A stretch of 64,000 bases of DNA from positions 120,131-184,130 of the forward strand of contig DIWS01000012.1 of assembly GCA_002423585.1 (NCBI GenBank), read 5' to 3'. Positions 16,650 to 25,405 of this stretch are shown here, piece after piece (the stretch's first letter is position 1; each line of letters opens with the position of its first letter). Below the pieces are notes generated by a model, which worked only from the letters and a program-made list of their open reading frames with translations, ran no database searches and was not told where the DNA came from. A program made the position numbers and the translations under genes. The stretch is from Actinobacteria bacterium UBA6100 (GTDB lineage: Bacteria; Actinomycetota; Coriobacteriia; Anaerosomatales; Anaerosomataceae).

Positions 16650-16682
16650 AGGCCGCCCGGAGCCACTCCGGGCGGCCTGTTT
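16650..16682 (+). terminator. Intrinsic terminator of the DUF2089 operon
   Basis: A 13-bp perfect GC-rich stem (AGGCCGCCCGGAG at 16650-16662 with CTCCGGGCGGCCT at 16666-16678), a tight loop, and a short GTTT tail. It lies 30 bases after the last stop. Confidence 0.85.
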
Positions 16683-16712
16683 CGCACCCGGGAGAGTCAC
16701 TCCGCCGCGCGC

Positions 16713-16973
16713 CTACTCCATGCGGCGCTTGATGAGCGCAGCCCATGCGCCGTCGCGACGCCGGCTCGTCTCGAATTCGAACCGCCCGCGTGATCCATCG
16801 CGCAGATCGAGCTGATAGCACAGACCCGAGGGGTCGTGGTCGCAGATGACCACAAGGTCATCGAGGGTGTCGACTTCAACCAGACGGTCGATCACGGCGA
16901 AGGCGACCGCATTCCGTGCGCCGGGCGTCGCTGCGCGAAGATCCAACACGACCTGACTGTTCGGTGCGCCCAT
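16713..16973 (-). CDS. DUF2249 domain protein
   Basis: An 86-residue single-domain protein of the DUF2249 family. The hallmark is the motif CDHDPSGLCYQLD, together with the opening QVVLDLRAATPG and the closing WAALIKR. These domains often stand beside redox or nitric-oxide-related proteins; the function is not known in detail. The ATG at 16973 is preferred over a longer frame because GAGGGAG lies just upstream and the domain begins at once. Confidence 0.82.
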   Translation of the reverse strand: MGAPNSQVVLDLRAATPGARNAVAFAVIDRLVEVDTLDDLVVICDHDPSGLCYQLDLRDGSRGRFEFETSRRRDGAWAALIKRRME

Positions 16974-17067
16974 ACGGCTCCCTCGCCTTCGACTTACGAC
17001 GAGTATCTTCCCGTATCGCGCGGTGGCAGGCAGTGACCGCACTCACACGTCAGGACGCGCTTCGGCG

Positions 17068-18222
17068 CTAGCCGGCGGCCGCCGGAACCGGGAGGTCGTC
17101 GCTCGCCCCTTCGGCGGACTCGGCGATCCCCGGAAGCGCCCGCAACGCCATGTCGACCAGCTCGTCGGTGGGGCGTGCAAGGGCATCGGTCACCGGGATG
17201 CCCAGCTCGAACTCATAGAGGATGATGGCGGCCGTGATCTCGGCATCGGTCATGCCCTCATGGTTGATGGTGAGACCGATCACCTTCGTGTCGGCAAAGG
17301 TCTCGATGAGGTTGATCTCCGCCGCCGGGGATGGAACGGGAAGGCCCCCGAAGTCGCAGCGCATCGTGCGTGCCGGCGCGTGCTGGAGGATGACGGCCTC
17401 GGGCTGGGCGCCGCGCAGGATGAACCCTGACGACAGGTACGCGGGGTGGCCGAGGGCGCTCTGCCCCTCGATGATGATCACGTCGGGATGCTCGGCCTCA
17501 TAGGCCTCGACCACCGCACCCTCCACTTCGCCCGCGCAGAACTGGCTGGGCATCGCGTCGAGGGCTACCCCGTAACGCGCGCCCTGGATCAGCCCGGTCT
17601 GGCCGGTGGCGATCATCACCGCTGCGATCCCGCGCTCGTTGAGTGCGCGGGTGAGTATGGTGGCCGTGGTGCGCTTGCCGATCGCGCAGTCCGTGCCGAG
17701 CACGGCGATACGCGGGCATGTCACCGATGCGATCCGGCCATCGAAGAGCCTGAGGTCCTTCTTGTCGGGAGGTCGGCGCACGTCCCGGATCGTCACGTGA
17801 TGCGCCGCCTGAGCGGCGATGAACACCGGATCGTCTCCGAGGAACTCGTGGAGCCCGCTGACGACGTCCATGCCCATGGCCATCGCCTCGAGTACGACGC
17901 CGCGCTCATGTACCGACAGCAGACCGCTTGCGGGCGCTATCCCGAAGATGAAGGCATCGGGGACGCTCCCGGCCGACGCGACCGCCTCGGCGAGGTCGGC
18001 ATGGACGGCGATGCCGTTGCGCACGCCACCAAGTACCTCGCCTGCATCGAGTCCCGCCTGCTTGCTGTCGATCACCGAGACGATCTTGTAGGTATCGGAT
18101 TGGCGGACCAGCCCGTTGGCCGTCTTGCCGTCAGCGGCGCCGAAGTTCGCCTCGCAGTAGATCACGGCCGTCGGAGTGTGAGCGCTGACACGTGTCGGCT
18201 TGCGCCGTTGTGCGTTTCGCAT
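17068..18222 (-). CDS. DUF1611 family P-loop protein (DgcN-like)
   Basis: A 384-residue protein of the DUF1611 family. It has a Rossmann-like N-terminal half (AVIYCEANFGAADGKTANGL) and a P-loop-like motif GTDCAIGKRTT in the middle, then IIIEGQSALGHPAYL and QHAPAR blocks typical of the family. Characterised relatives (DgcN) act on N-acylated D-amino acids, so an amino-acid role is possible. AGGAAG precedes the ATG at 18222. It follows arginine deiminase on the same strand after about 260 bases, so it may be the distal gene of that cluster or have its own promoter. A Pro/Ala-rich tail ends the protein. Confidence 0.8.
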   Translation of the reverse strand: MRNAQRRKPTRVSAHTPTAVIYCEANFGAADGKTANGLVRQSDTYKIVSVIDSKQAGLDAGEVLGGVRNGIAVHADLAEAVASAGSVPDAFIFGIAPASGLLSVHERGVVLEAMAMGMDVVSGLHEFLGDDPVFIAAQAAHHVTIRDVRRPPDKKDLRLFDGRIASVTCPRIAVLGTDCAIGKRTTATILTRALNERGIAAVMIATGQTGLIQGARYGVALDAMPSQFCAGEVEGAVVEAYEAEHPDVIIIEGQSALGHPAYLSSGFILRGAQPEAVILQHAPARTMRCDFGGLPVPSPAAEINLIETFADTKVIGLTINHEGMTDAEITAAIILYEFELGIPVTDALARPTDELVDMALRALPGIAESAEGASDDLPVPAAAG

Positions 18223-18481
18223 GGGACTTCCTAAGAAACGGCAGGTGCCCGGCCGGCGCGTACGCCGCGGTGCGCACGGGTTCCTGGGTTGCGGCTGCCG
18301 TTCCGATGGGGCTTCAGCGCGTTCATCACGCGACCGCTGGTCGCGGAGGTGCTGCTGCCGGTGGCGCGAGATGTCCCAGCCGAGGTAGGGCACGCGCGAT
18401 CTCGAGGTCGAGAATAGAGCCATCATACCACGGAGGGCATCGGCCAACATCTTATGACCAGCCCGCGTCGGGGTGAGGCGC

Positions 18482-19753
18482 CTACTCCAGCCCGTCCCGG
18501 ACGATGGGGCAGGTCATGCAGTGACACCCGCCCCGGCCCTTGCCGAGTTCGCCACCCTCGATCTCCAGCACCTCGATGCCGGCCTCTCGCAGCCGGGCGT
18601 TGGTGTGCGTGTTCTTCGAGTAACCCACGACCACACCCGGTTCGAGCGCGACGACGTTGTTCGCGTCGTCCCACTGCTCGCGGGCGGCCTGGAATGCGTT
18701 GCCGCCGGTCTCGATCACGCGCAACCGGGGCACGCCGAGCACCTCGGCCAACGCCGGCAGAAGCCCCCGCTCCTCCCGGATATCGAACGACTGCGGGCTG
18801 TCACCGGGGCGCACGCTGAACACGCGCATGTCCTCGATCACGGACGGGAAGACGGTGACCGCGTCCCGGTCCACGATGTTGAACACGGTGTCCAGGTGCA
18901 TGTACGCACGCTCCTGCGCCATCCGGCAGACGATGATGCGATCGGCGGCCTCGGCGGAGAAGAGCGAACTGGCGAGGTGCTCCACCATGCGCCCGGTGGA
19001 CCGCTCGCCCATGCCCACGAGGACCGTCCGGTTGCCGACGGGCATCAGATCACCGCCCTCGAGCGAGACGCCCTGGCTGAAGTCCTCGACTGCGAACCTG
19101 CCGGCGTCCCCCTTCGGCGGGTACCAGTACGCGAAGTCGCCGATCGCGAAACGCGGGTGGTACCGGTAGATGATCGAGAGGTTGACGACCTCGAGACGAC
19201 GGGCCGACCAGAAGAGCGGCGGCAAGACCACGCCTCCGTACAGCCAGGCGCTCGAATCGCGCGTGAACAGCGAGTTGGGCAGCGGCGGGATCACGAAGCT
19301 GTCGGGCTCGGCCAACACCGCGCCGAGTGAGTGACGGCTCAGCTCCTCGAGGTCGAGACCGTCGAGCTCGGAGACGAGCAGGCCGCCGAGCAGGATCTGG
19401 GCCAGCCGCGCGGGGCTCAGCGAGGCAAGATGCGCCCGCAGATCGGCCACGAGGGAGACGCCTACCGAGTAGGCGGATACGGCGCCGGTGATCGCCTCGG
19501 TTCGCGCGTCCGCCGAATGGGCGAGCGCCTCGGTGAGAAGCTCCTGCAGGTACAGTACCTCCACGCCGCGCGAACGCATGAGCTCGACGAACGCGTCGTG
19601 TTCGCTCTGCGCCCGCTCCACCCACACGACATCGTCGAAGAGGTAGTCACTACGGTTCGCGGGGGTCAGCCGGTCGAGCGCCACGCCCGGCCGGTGCACG
19701 AGCACGGTCCGGAGCCTGCCGGTCTCGGAGTACACGCCTGGTCTCGTCGTCAC
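18482..19753 (-). CDS. arcA: Arginine deiminase
   Basis: A 423-residue cytoplasmic enzyme that hydrolyses L-arginine to citrulline and ammonium, the first step of the arginine deiminase pathway. Visible are FTRDSSAW, LEGGDLMPVG with its acidic substrate-binding residues, the catalytic His in MHLDTVFN, and the catalytic Cys412 in the CMTCP motif near the end. The GTG start has GAGGAG 7 bases upstream. It follows the four genes of an amino-acid ABC importer by 60 bases, so arginine (or a broader set of basic amino acids) is the likely cargo of that importer. Ornithine carbamoyltransferase and carbamate kinase are not in the window. Confidence 0.93.
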   Translation of the reverse strand: MTTRPGVYSETGRLRTVLVHRPGVALDRLTPANRSDYLFDDVVWVERAQSEHDAFVELMRSRGVEVLYLQELLTEALAHSADARTEAITGAVSAYSVGVSLVADLRAHLASLSPARLAQILLGGLLVSELDGLDLEELSRHSLGAVLAEPDSFVIPPLPNSLFTRDSSAWLYGGVVLPPLFWSARRLEVVNLSIIYRYHPRFAIGDFAYWYPPKGDAGRFAVEDFSQGVSLEGGDLMPVGNRTVLVGMGERSTGRMVEHLASSLFSAEAADRIIVCRMAQERAYMHLDTVFNIVDRDAVTVFPSVIEDMRVFSVRPGDSPQSFDIREERGLLPALAEVLGVPRLRVIETGGNAFQAAREQWDDANNVVALEPGVVVGYSKNTHTNARLREAGIEVLEIEGGELGKGRGGCHCMTCPIVRDGLE

Positions 19754-19813
19754 GGTTACGCTCCTCTGCCTCGACCCGGGAGCCGGTCCTGATGTCTCGC
19801 CGCGCCGTAGAGT

Positions 19814-20500
19814 CTAGTTCCCGATCGACCCTCTGCCGATCGACAGCTTCGTCTGGAGCCGGCGAGCGACCATGGAGATCGCGAAGTTGATGAGGAAGTA
19901 CACGAGCGAGATGATCAGGTAGATCGTGATGATCTGCGAAGGCCGCCAGTACTTGGCGGCGAGGATCGTCCCCTTGAACATCAGCTCGTACGCGCCGATC
20001 GCCATGGCGAACGACGAATCCTTGATGACGGTCACGAACTGGGACACGATCGCCGGGATCATCTTGACCACGGCCGGCGGCAACACTACGTAACGCATGG
20101 ACTGGATGAAGCTCATGCCCTGCGAACGAGCCGCCTCCCACTGTCCGGGCGGCACCGAGTTGAGCCCGCCCCGGATGATCTCGGCGATGATGGCCGACGT
20201 GTAGATGGTGAGGCCGATGGTCGCCGCCCACATCGCCGGCAGCCCGAGCACGAAGTAGCTCACCAAGATGAGCAGCAGCGTCGGCAGGTTCCGGATGAAC
20301 TCGATGTACACCGTTGCGATATGGCTGATCACCGGCAGTGCCGAGTAGCGCATCGAGCCGAGGATGGTGCCGAACATGAAGCTCAGAACGATCGACAGCC
20401 CGGCGATCTCCAGCGTGAGAACCAGGCCGAGCCACAGGCCCTTGTACAGGATCGGGTCCTTCAGCATCTCGAGCACGGGGCTGTTCAGAAGGGCATCCAT
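19814..20500 (-). CDS. Polar amino-acid ABC transporter permease, second subunit
   Basis: A 228-residue HisMQ-type permease with about five membrane segments and the EAA loop (AARSQGMSFIQSMRYVVLPP) that contacts the ATPase. Its ATG at 20500 directly follows the stop of the preceding permease, so the two are made in step and probably form the membrane heterodimer. It lies upstream of arcA in the same transcript. Confidence 0.9.
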   Translation of the reverse strand: MDALLNSPVLEMLKDPILYKGLWLGLVLTLEIAGLSIVLSFMFGTILGSMRYSALPVISHIATVYIEFIRNLPTLLLILVSYFVLGLPAMWAATIGLTIYTSAIIAEIIRGGLNSVPPGQWEAARSQGMSFIQSMRYVVLPPAVVKMIPAIVSQFVTVIKDSSFAMAIGAYELMFKGTILAAKYWRPSQIITIYLIISLVYFLINFAISMVARRLQTKLSIGRGSIGN

Positions 20501-21208
20501 CTATACGCCCTTCGTCCGGTCCTCGAGACGGCGCGTGAGCACCGCAAGCGGGAAGCACATGAGGAAGTATCCGAGGCCGACCACGATGTACGTCGGCCCG
20601 TAGTGCCCGTAGCGCCCGGCGAACGAGTCCCCGGCGTACATCAGGTCGCCGCCGGCGATGATGGCGATGACCGATGTGTTCTTGATGAGGTTGACCGCCT
20701 GGTTCGTGAGCGGCGGCAGTACGATGCGCATCGCCTGGGGGATGATGATGTACCGCATCGCGCCCACGTAGCTGAAGCCCTGTGCGAGCGCAGCCTCGAG
20801 CTGACCGCGTCCGATCGACTGGATGCCCGCACGCACCACCTCGCCGATGTACGCGCCGTGGTACATGCCCACGCCCATGATGCCGATCACGATCACCGGG
20901 ATCATCACCTGCGGGTACAGCATGGGCAGTGCGTTGTAGAGCATGAACACCTGGATGAGCAGCGGGGTGTTCTGGAAGAACTCGACGTAGACACGGGCGA
21001 TCCCGCGAAGGATCTTCCAGTGCGACGTCGACATCACACCGATGACGGTCCCCAGGGCCAGCGCAAGCGCCAGCCCCAGGGACGCCACCAGCAACGTCAC
21101 GAGTGCGCCCTGGCCGAGCACGTCAAGGTGCGAGAACAGCGCCTCCCAGCGCGGGATCGAGAACGGTCCCTGCTGCAGGAAGCCTATGTTCTGGAAGAGT
21201 CCTGACAT
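20501..21208 (-). CDS. Polar amino-acid ABC transporter permease, first subunit
   Basis: A 235-residue HisMQ-type permease with an N-terminal periplasmic stretch, about five membrane segments and the EAA loop (EAALAQGFSYVGAMRYIIIP). It lies between the substrate-binding lipoprotein and the second permease. Confidence 0.9.
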   Translation of the reverse strand: MSGLFQNIGFLQQGPFSIPRWEALFSHLDVLGQGALVTLLVASLGLALALALGTVIGVMSTSHWKILRGIARVYVEFFQNTPLLIQVFMLYNALPMLYPQVMIPVIVIGIMGVGMYHGAYIGEVVRAGIQSIGRGQLEAALAQGFSYVGAMRYIIIPQAMRIVLPPLTNQAVNLIKNTSVIAIIAGGDLMYAGDSFAGRYGHYGPTYIVVGLGYFLMCFPLAVLTRRLEDRTKGV

Positions 21209-21236
21209 GGTCGGTTAGGCACTGATCCTCAGCGGA

Positions 21237-22079
21237 TCAGTTCAGTCCCCACTTCTCGAGCAGCTCGTCCATCTCGCCGCTCTCTTCCATCTCGGCAAGC
21301 ATCTCGTTGATGAAGTCGCGCAGCTCATCGGTGCCGAGCTTGCTCGCAATACCGTAATCCTGGGGCGAGAAGCCGTCCTCGAGGATGACGGAGTCTTCAG
21401 TGACGTAGCCCGAGAGGATCGACTTGTCCACGGAGAATGCGTCCACGCGGCCCGACTCGAGGGCGGCGTTGATCTCCGGGTAGGTCGCGAACTCGAGGAA
21501 CGACACCGTGATACCGGCCTTGTCGGCCTCCACCTGGACGGCGTCCTTGCTGGTCGCACCCTGCGCGACACCGATGACCTTGCCATCGAGGTCGGCGAGG
21601 GCCTGGATGCCGGAGTCCTTCTTCACGAGCAGTCCGACCTCGTCCTGGTAGTACGGGTCGGAGAAGTTCCACTGCTCGAGGCGCTCGGGCTTGATGGTGA
21701 AGGTCGCGATGACCACGTCGAGCTGACCGTTGTCGAGCAGCGGGCCGCGGGTCTTGGCGGTCACGGCCTCGAAGGAAACATCCTCCGCCGAGAGGCCCAT
21801 GCGCTCGGCGAGCGCGTAGGCCAGATCGATCTCCATGCCCTCGAACTCTCCGGTGGCCGCATCCTGCAGACCGAAGTTCGGGACGTCGGCCTTCACGCCC
21901 ACGCGAAGCTTGCCGGTATCGGCGATCGCCTGCACGCCGGCGGGCAGCTCCACGGCCTCTTCCTCGACTTCGGTCTCGGTCTCGGTCGCCTCGGGCTCCT
22001 CCTCGGAGCCGCACCCGACCAGTCCGAAAGCGCTGAAGGCGAGTACGAGTACGAGCAACAGCACTACTGACTTCTTCAT
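21237..22079 (-). CDS. Amino-acid ABC transporter substrate-binding lipoprotein
   Basis: A 280-residue family-3 solute-binding protein. It has a signal peptide (MKKSVVLLLVLVLAFSAFGL) and a lipobox LVGC with the lipidated Cys at residue 23, then a Glu/Thr-rich linker and the binding domain (LRVGVKADVPNFG, DLAYALAERMGL, VIATFTIKPER, NFSDPYYQD, GVAQGATS). The fold is that of glutamine/arginine/histidine-binding proteins; the position before arcA makes arginine the leading guess. GGAGAAGGAGGAGG is an exceptionally strong ribosome-binding site, suited to a protein made in excess over the membrane subunits. Confidence 0.92.
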   Translation of the reverse strand: MKKSVVLLLVLVLAFSAFGLVGCGSEEEPEATETETEVEEEAVELPAGVQAIADTGKLRVGVKADVPNFGLQDAATGEFEGMEIDLAYALAERMGLSAEDVSFEAVTAKTRGPLLDNGQLDVVIATFTIKPERLEQWNFSDPYYQDEVGLLVKKDSGIQALADLDGKVIGVAQGATSKDAVQVEADKAGITVSFLEFATYPEINAALESGRVDAFSVDKSILSGYVTEDSVILEDGFSPQDYGIASKLGTDELRDFINEMLAEMEESGEMDELLEKWGLN

Positions 22080-22093
22080 TCCTCCTCCTTCTC

Positions 22094-22109
22094 CCCGGGA
22101 TATCCCGGG
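22094..22109. repeat. Perfect 16-base palindrome before the binding-protein gene
   Basis: CCCGGGATATCCCGGG lies between the ATPase stop and the ribosome-binding site of the binding-protein gene; the next bases add a second partial copy of the unit. It may form a small hairpin that shields the downstream mRNA after processing, or bind a regulator. Confidence 0.5.
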
Positions 22110-22191
22110 ATATGCGGTGGTACTGATGTGACTGACCGTACGCAAGAGGCCGAAAACGCGACCTCGACCAGCCGAGATTGAAGCCCGCGCA

Positions 22192-22917
22192 CTACCGGAG
22201 GATCTTGCTCAGGAACAGCTTCGTACGGTCGTGCTGCGGGTTCTTGAAGAAGTGCTCGGGGGTGCCCTCCTCGATGATCATGCCGTCGTCCAGGAACACC
22301 ACACGGTCGGCAGCCTCATGCGCAAAACCCATCTCGTGAGTGACGACCACCATCGTGATGCCGCTGTGCGCGAGGCCGATGATGACGTCGAGGACCTCCT
22401 GGATCATCTCGGGGTCGAGCGCCGACGTGGGCTCGTCGAAGAGCATGACCTTCGGGTGCATATTGAGAGCGCGCGCGATGGCGACCCGCTGCTGCTGTCC
22501 GCCGGAGAGCTGGGCCGGGTACTGGTCCGCCTTCTCGCGCAGGCCCACGCGCTCGAGATAGCCGAGCGCGGTTTCGGTGGCCTCTTCCTTCGGCACGCCC
22601 TTGACCACGATCGGGGCGAGCGTGCAGTTCTCGAGGACGGTCTTGTGCGGATAGAGGTTGAATGACTGGAAGACCATCGCCACCGACTGCCTGATCTTGG
22701 CGATCGGAGCGCGGTGGGCCATGAGATCGACCGCATCGACGACCACATGGCCAGAGCTTGGGCGTTCGAGCATGTTGATGCAGCGGATGAGCGTGGACTT
22801 CCCGCCGCCCGAGGGTCCGATCACCACGAGCTTCTCGCCCATGGGGACTTCGAGGTTGATGTCCTTCAGCACATGGTGCAGGCCGAAGTGCTTGTTCACA
22901 TCAACGAGTTTGATCAA
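22192..22917 (-). CDS. Polar amino-acid ABC transporter ATP-binding protein
   Basis: A 241-residue GlnQ/HisP-type ATPase with Walker A GPSGGGKST, Q-loop FQSFNLYPH, signature LSGGQQQR, Walker B VMLFDEPTSALDPE and H-loop VTHEMGFA. It is the first gene of the importer cluster that ends in arcA. The frame opens at a GTG (22941), but AGAGGAG lies right before the TTG at 22917, and the family usually begins at this point (MIKLVDVNK), so TTG is the better start. Confidence 0.92.
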   Translation of the reverse strand: MIKLVDVNKHFGLHHVLKDINLEVPMGEKLVVIGPSGGGKSTLIRCINMLERPSSGHVVVDAVDLMAHRAPIAKIRQSVAMVFQSFNLYPHKTVLENCTLAPIVVKGVPKEEATETALGYLERVGLREKADQYPAQLSGGQQQRVAIARALNMHPKVMLFDEPTSALDPEMIQEVLDVIIGLAHSGITMVVVTHEMGFAHEAADRVVFLDDGMIIEEGTPEHFFKNPQHDRTKLFLSKILR

Positions 22918-23125
22918 CGCCACTCCTCTTCCGGGTGCCACTACGCGCGGTAGACCGATACACCGGAACGCCGGGGAAAAGCCCGATGGACGACAACTCG
23001 GCTCACATGGAGTCCCGCGCGTGCGCTTATCTTCCCTGAAACGGGGCCTTCACACCAGAGGCCGAGCACCGACGGCACGTGAGCGGCGCCTCACCCGGCC
23101 GGCGCGGCCTGAGCCAGGGCCCGTC

Positions 23126-24280
23126 CTACCCCACCGACACGAGCGATCCCGCGGCCATCAGCACGAGGGCGACGAGCGCCAGGCCGAGCATCAGCGGACT
23201 TCCCCACCGGCCGAGCGTCCACGCGGGATCCTCGACCGCGCCCGTGCGTTGCGCCGCACGGTACATCGGCAGCGTGATGAGCGCCACCACGATGGCCGTG
23301 GCGCCCGCGGCCAGCCGCAGCCACTCCAGGAACTCGAGTGCGCCGAACCACAACACGACGAGTGACGGCAGCGTGGCGAGAAGCCACGCCAGGCGCGGGG
23401 AGATGGCCGTGCGCTCGTGCAGGATGTCCGCCAGGGCAAGGGAGACGGACCAGTAGCTGGTGACCAGCGCCGCTACGATCAGCAGCGAGCCCACCACCCC
23501 CGTCCACGACCCGAGGGCTGCGGCGATGCCGATGATCGCGACCTCGGTCACCTCGGCGGAGACGCCGAGCGCTATGAGCGCCACGGCGGCGGTGAGCACG
23601 CCGTTGATAGCGAGGCCCGCCATGATCGCGCTGGCCGCGCCGCGGTGATCGGAGCCGAGCCCCTTCACGACCTGCGGCACGCTGTAGAAGGTCCAGTACG
23701 CGTACATCACCATGCCGTAGAGCGCGAGCCACCCGGTTGCCGAGCCTCCGGAAGTGACCGGCGAATGCATGGGTGCACCGACTGCTCCGATGCCGATCGC
23801 TGCGATGAAGCCGATCAACATCGCCGCACCGAACCGTTCGGCGATACCCACCGCCTTGAGCCCGAAGAAGACCACGCCGGCTGAGACGATGTAGACGAGC
23901 ACCTCGGCCACCCTGCGGTGGATCCCGGCGAGGTCCGCCACGATCTCGCCGGCGCCGGAGACGTAGGCGGCCAGGTTCGCGAGGAACGCCAGGCTGAGCA
24001 GCGCGAACACGCTCCACAGCAGCACCTGCCCCACGCGACCGCGAAGCACGTAGAGGCGCATCAACTCCACGATCTGGAGGTCGCGGCCGGTGCGGAAGAG
24101 CACCTCGGCGAGCATGAGGTGAACGAGCGCGCTCGCCGCCCAGGCGATGGGGAGGATGATCGCGAGCCCCACGAGTCCGACCTGCCCGGCCAGGTACGGC
24201 ACCGCCATGATGCCGGCGCCCACGCCGGCGCCCACCATGAGCGACGTCGCCTCCCACCGTGTGAGCCGGTGCGTCTCCAT
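23126..24280 (-). CDS. Amino-acid permease, aromatic/HAAAP-like
   Basis: A 384-residue integral membrane protein with about eleven hydrophobic segments. The opening WEATSLMVGAGVGAGIMAVP is the conserved first helix of the APC/HAAAP group (GxGIxxxP), which moves amino acids by cation symport. The specific substrate cannot be read. GGGAGGCGCGAGGG precedes the ATG. It stands between the arginine cluster and the radical SAM pair; grouping with the former is plausible but not shown. Confidence 0.8.
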   Translation of the reverse strand: METHRLTRWEATSLMVGAGVGAGIMAVPYLAGQVGLVGLAIILPIAWAASALVHLMLAEVLFRTGRDLQIVELMRLYVLRGRVGQVLLWSVFALLSLAFLANLAAYVSGAGEIVADLAGIHRRVAEVLVYIVSAGVVFFGLKAVGIAERFGAAMLIGFIAAIGIGAVGAPMHSPVTSGGSATGWLALYGMVMYAYWTFYSVPQVVKGLGSDHRGAASAIMAGLAINGVLTAAVALIALGVSAEVTEVAIIGIAAALGSWTGVVGSLLIVAALVTSYWSVSLALADILHERTAISPRLAWLLATLPSLVVLWFGALEFLEWLRLAAGATAIVVALITLPMYRAAQRTGAVEDPAWTLGRWGSPLMLGLALVALVLMAAGSLVSVG

Positions 24281-24304
24281 CCCTCGCGCCTCCCGTGAGC
24301 CGGC

Positions 24305-25405
24305 CTACAGGGTCGCTATCTCCACGTACGGTACCCGACGATCGAGCGCTGCGGCGGGATCGGTGTCCCACGAGAGCGCGAAGATGTCGCTGTGATATGT
24401 GACGTGCGGCCACCGACGGACGACCGGCAGTAGCGGGTCGCCATCTGCGAGACCGACCATGAGGTATGCATGCCCGCGTTCGAACGCCCGTCGGGCGCAC
24501 GCACCCACGAGCGCGCGCATCACCTGGGGATCGTCGTCTGCAACGGATGTGCACGCTGCGAACGAGAGTGACATCGCTTCGCCCGGCGGAGTGAGCGGAC
24601 GGGCGCCCAACAGTCGGGCGGCCGCATCGTAGGCGGGACGCAAGCGCGTGAGGCTGCGCCCGTAGCCCTCAACGATGTCCTGCTTGTACGTCATCTGATC
24701 CCATGCGGCCATGATGCCGAGTATGGCGTTGCCACGGTGCGCGATCATCACATCGTGGGCCGCAAGACCACGCATCCTGGCCCCGCCGGTGAAGTCCTCG
24801 AGCGAGTAGGCGGGGAAGAACTGGCGACTCAAGCCGTGCCCCCGCAGGAACGCGACCACCTGGGGCAGCATCGCGTCGGACGCACAGCCCACCCGGATTC
24901 CCGCAACGGGGCGCGGCACGTGGCCTCGCAGCGGGATCGCACACGTCGTGAGTCCCGATAGGCGCACCGCGCGCAGCCCGCCGGGCGGACGCCGCTCGAT
25001 GAGCGCACGCCGCGCACGCGGGTTCTCGCGAGCGATCACGCCGAGGTACACCAGTCCGGGCGGGCTCAGCTCGCGCGCCAGGCGAGCGCCGCGCTGGATG
25101 AGCCAGTTGCCGCGGTAGCCCTCGGCGATTCGGATCTGGCCGAGGTAGCCCGTGCGCGTCTCCACACCGTTCACGAACGAACTGCGCTCGGCGCGGCACG
25201 CCATGCCCGCCAGCGCTCCGCTGGGCAGATGGCGCCCGACGATCACGTCACACGGATCGCCCATGATGGTCGTGCCGAGGAAGTAGTCGGGCTCGCGCGC
25301 GAAGCGTACCGTGACGGCGCCGGGCATCGGCGTGGAGCCCACCAGACGGCGGATGTCGGGCTCGTCGGCGGCGGTGCCGAGGCGGATGTCGAAGCCGCCG
25401 CTCAC
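24305..25405 (-). CDS. GNAT-fold acyltransferase-like protein, coupled to radical SAM enzyme
   Basis: A 366-residue protein whose N-terminal half has a GNAT acyl-CoA-binding pattern (RTGYLGQIRIAEGYRGNWLI, then LARELSPPGLVYLGVIARE). The second half is more diverged and may be another GNAT-like unit (YLMVGLADGDPLLP near the end). The frame stays open far upstream, but that part is a shadow of the radical SAM gene; the real start is the GTG at 25405, which overlaps the radical SAM TGA (GTGA). The pair is thus translationally coupled and probably acts on one metabolite. The substrate is unknown. Confidence 0.72.
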   Translation of the reverse strand: MSGGFDIRLGTAADEPDIRRLVGSTPMPGAVTVRFAREPDYFLGTTIMGDPCDVIVGRHLPSGALAGMACRAERSSFVNGVETRTGYLGQIRIAEGYRGNWLIQRGARLARELSPPGLVYLGVIARENPRARRALIERRPPGGLRAVRLSGLTTCAIPLRGHVPRPVAGIRVGCASDAMLPQVVAFLRGHGLSRQFFPAYSLEDFTGGARMRGLAAHDVMIAHRGNAILGIMAAWDQMTYKQDIVEGYGRSLTRLRPAYDAAARLLGARPLTPPGEAMSLSFAACTSVADDDPQVMRALVGACARRAFERGHAYLMVGLADGDPLLPVVRRWPHVTYHSDIFALSWDTDPAAALDRRVPYVEIATL

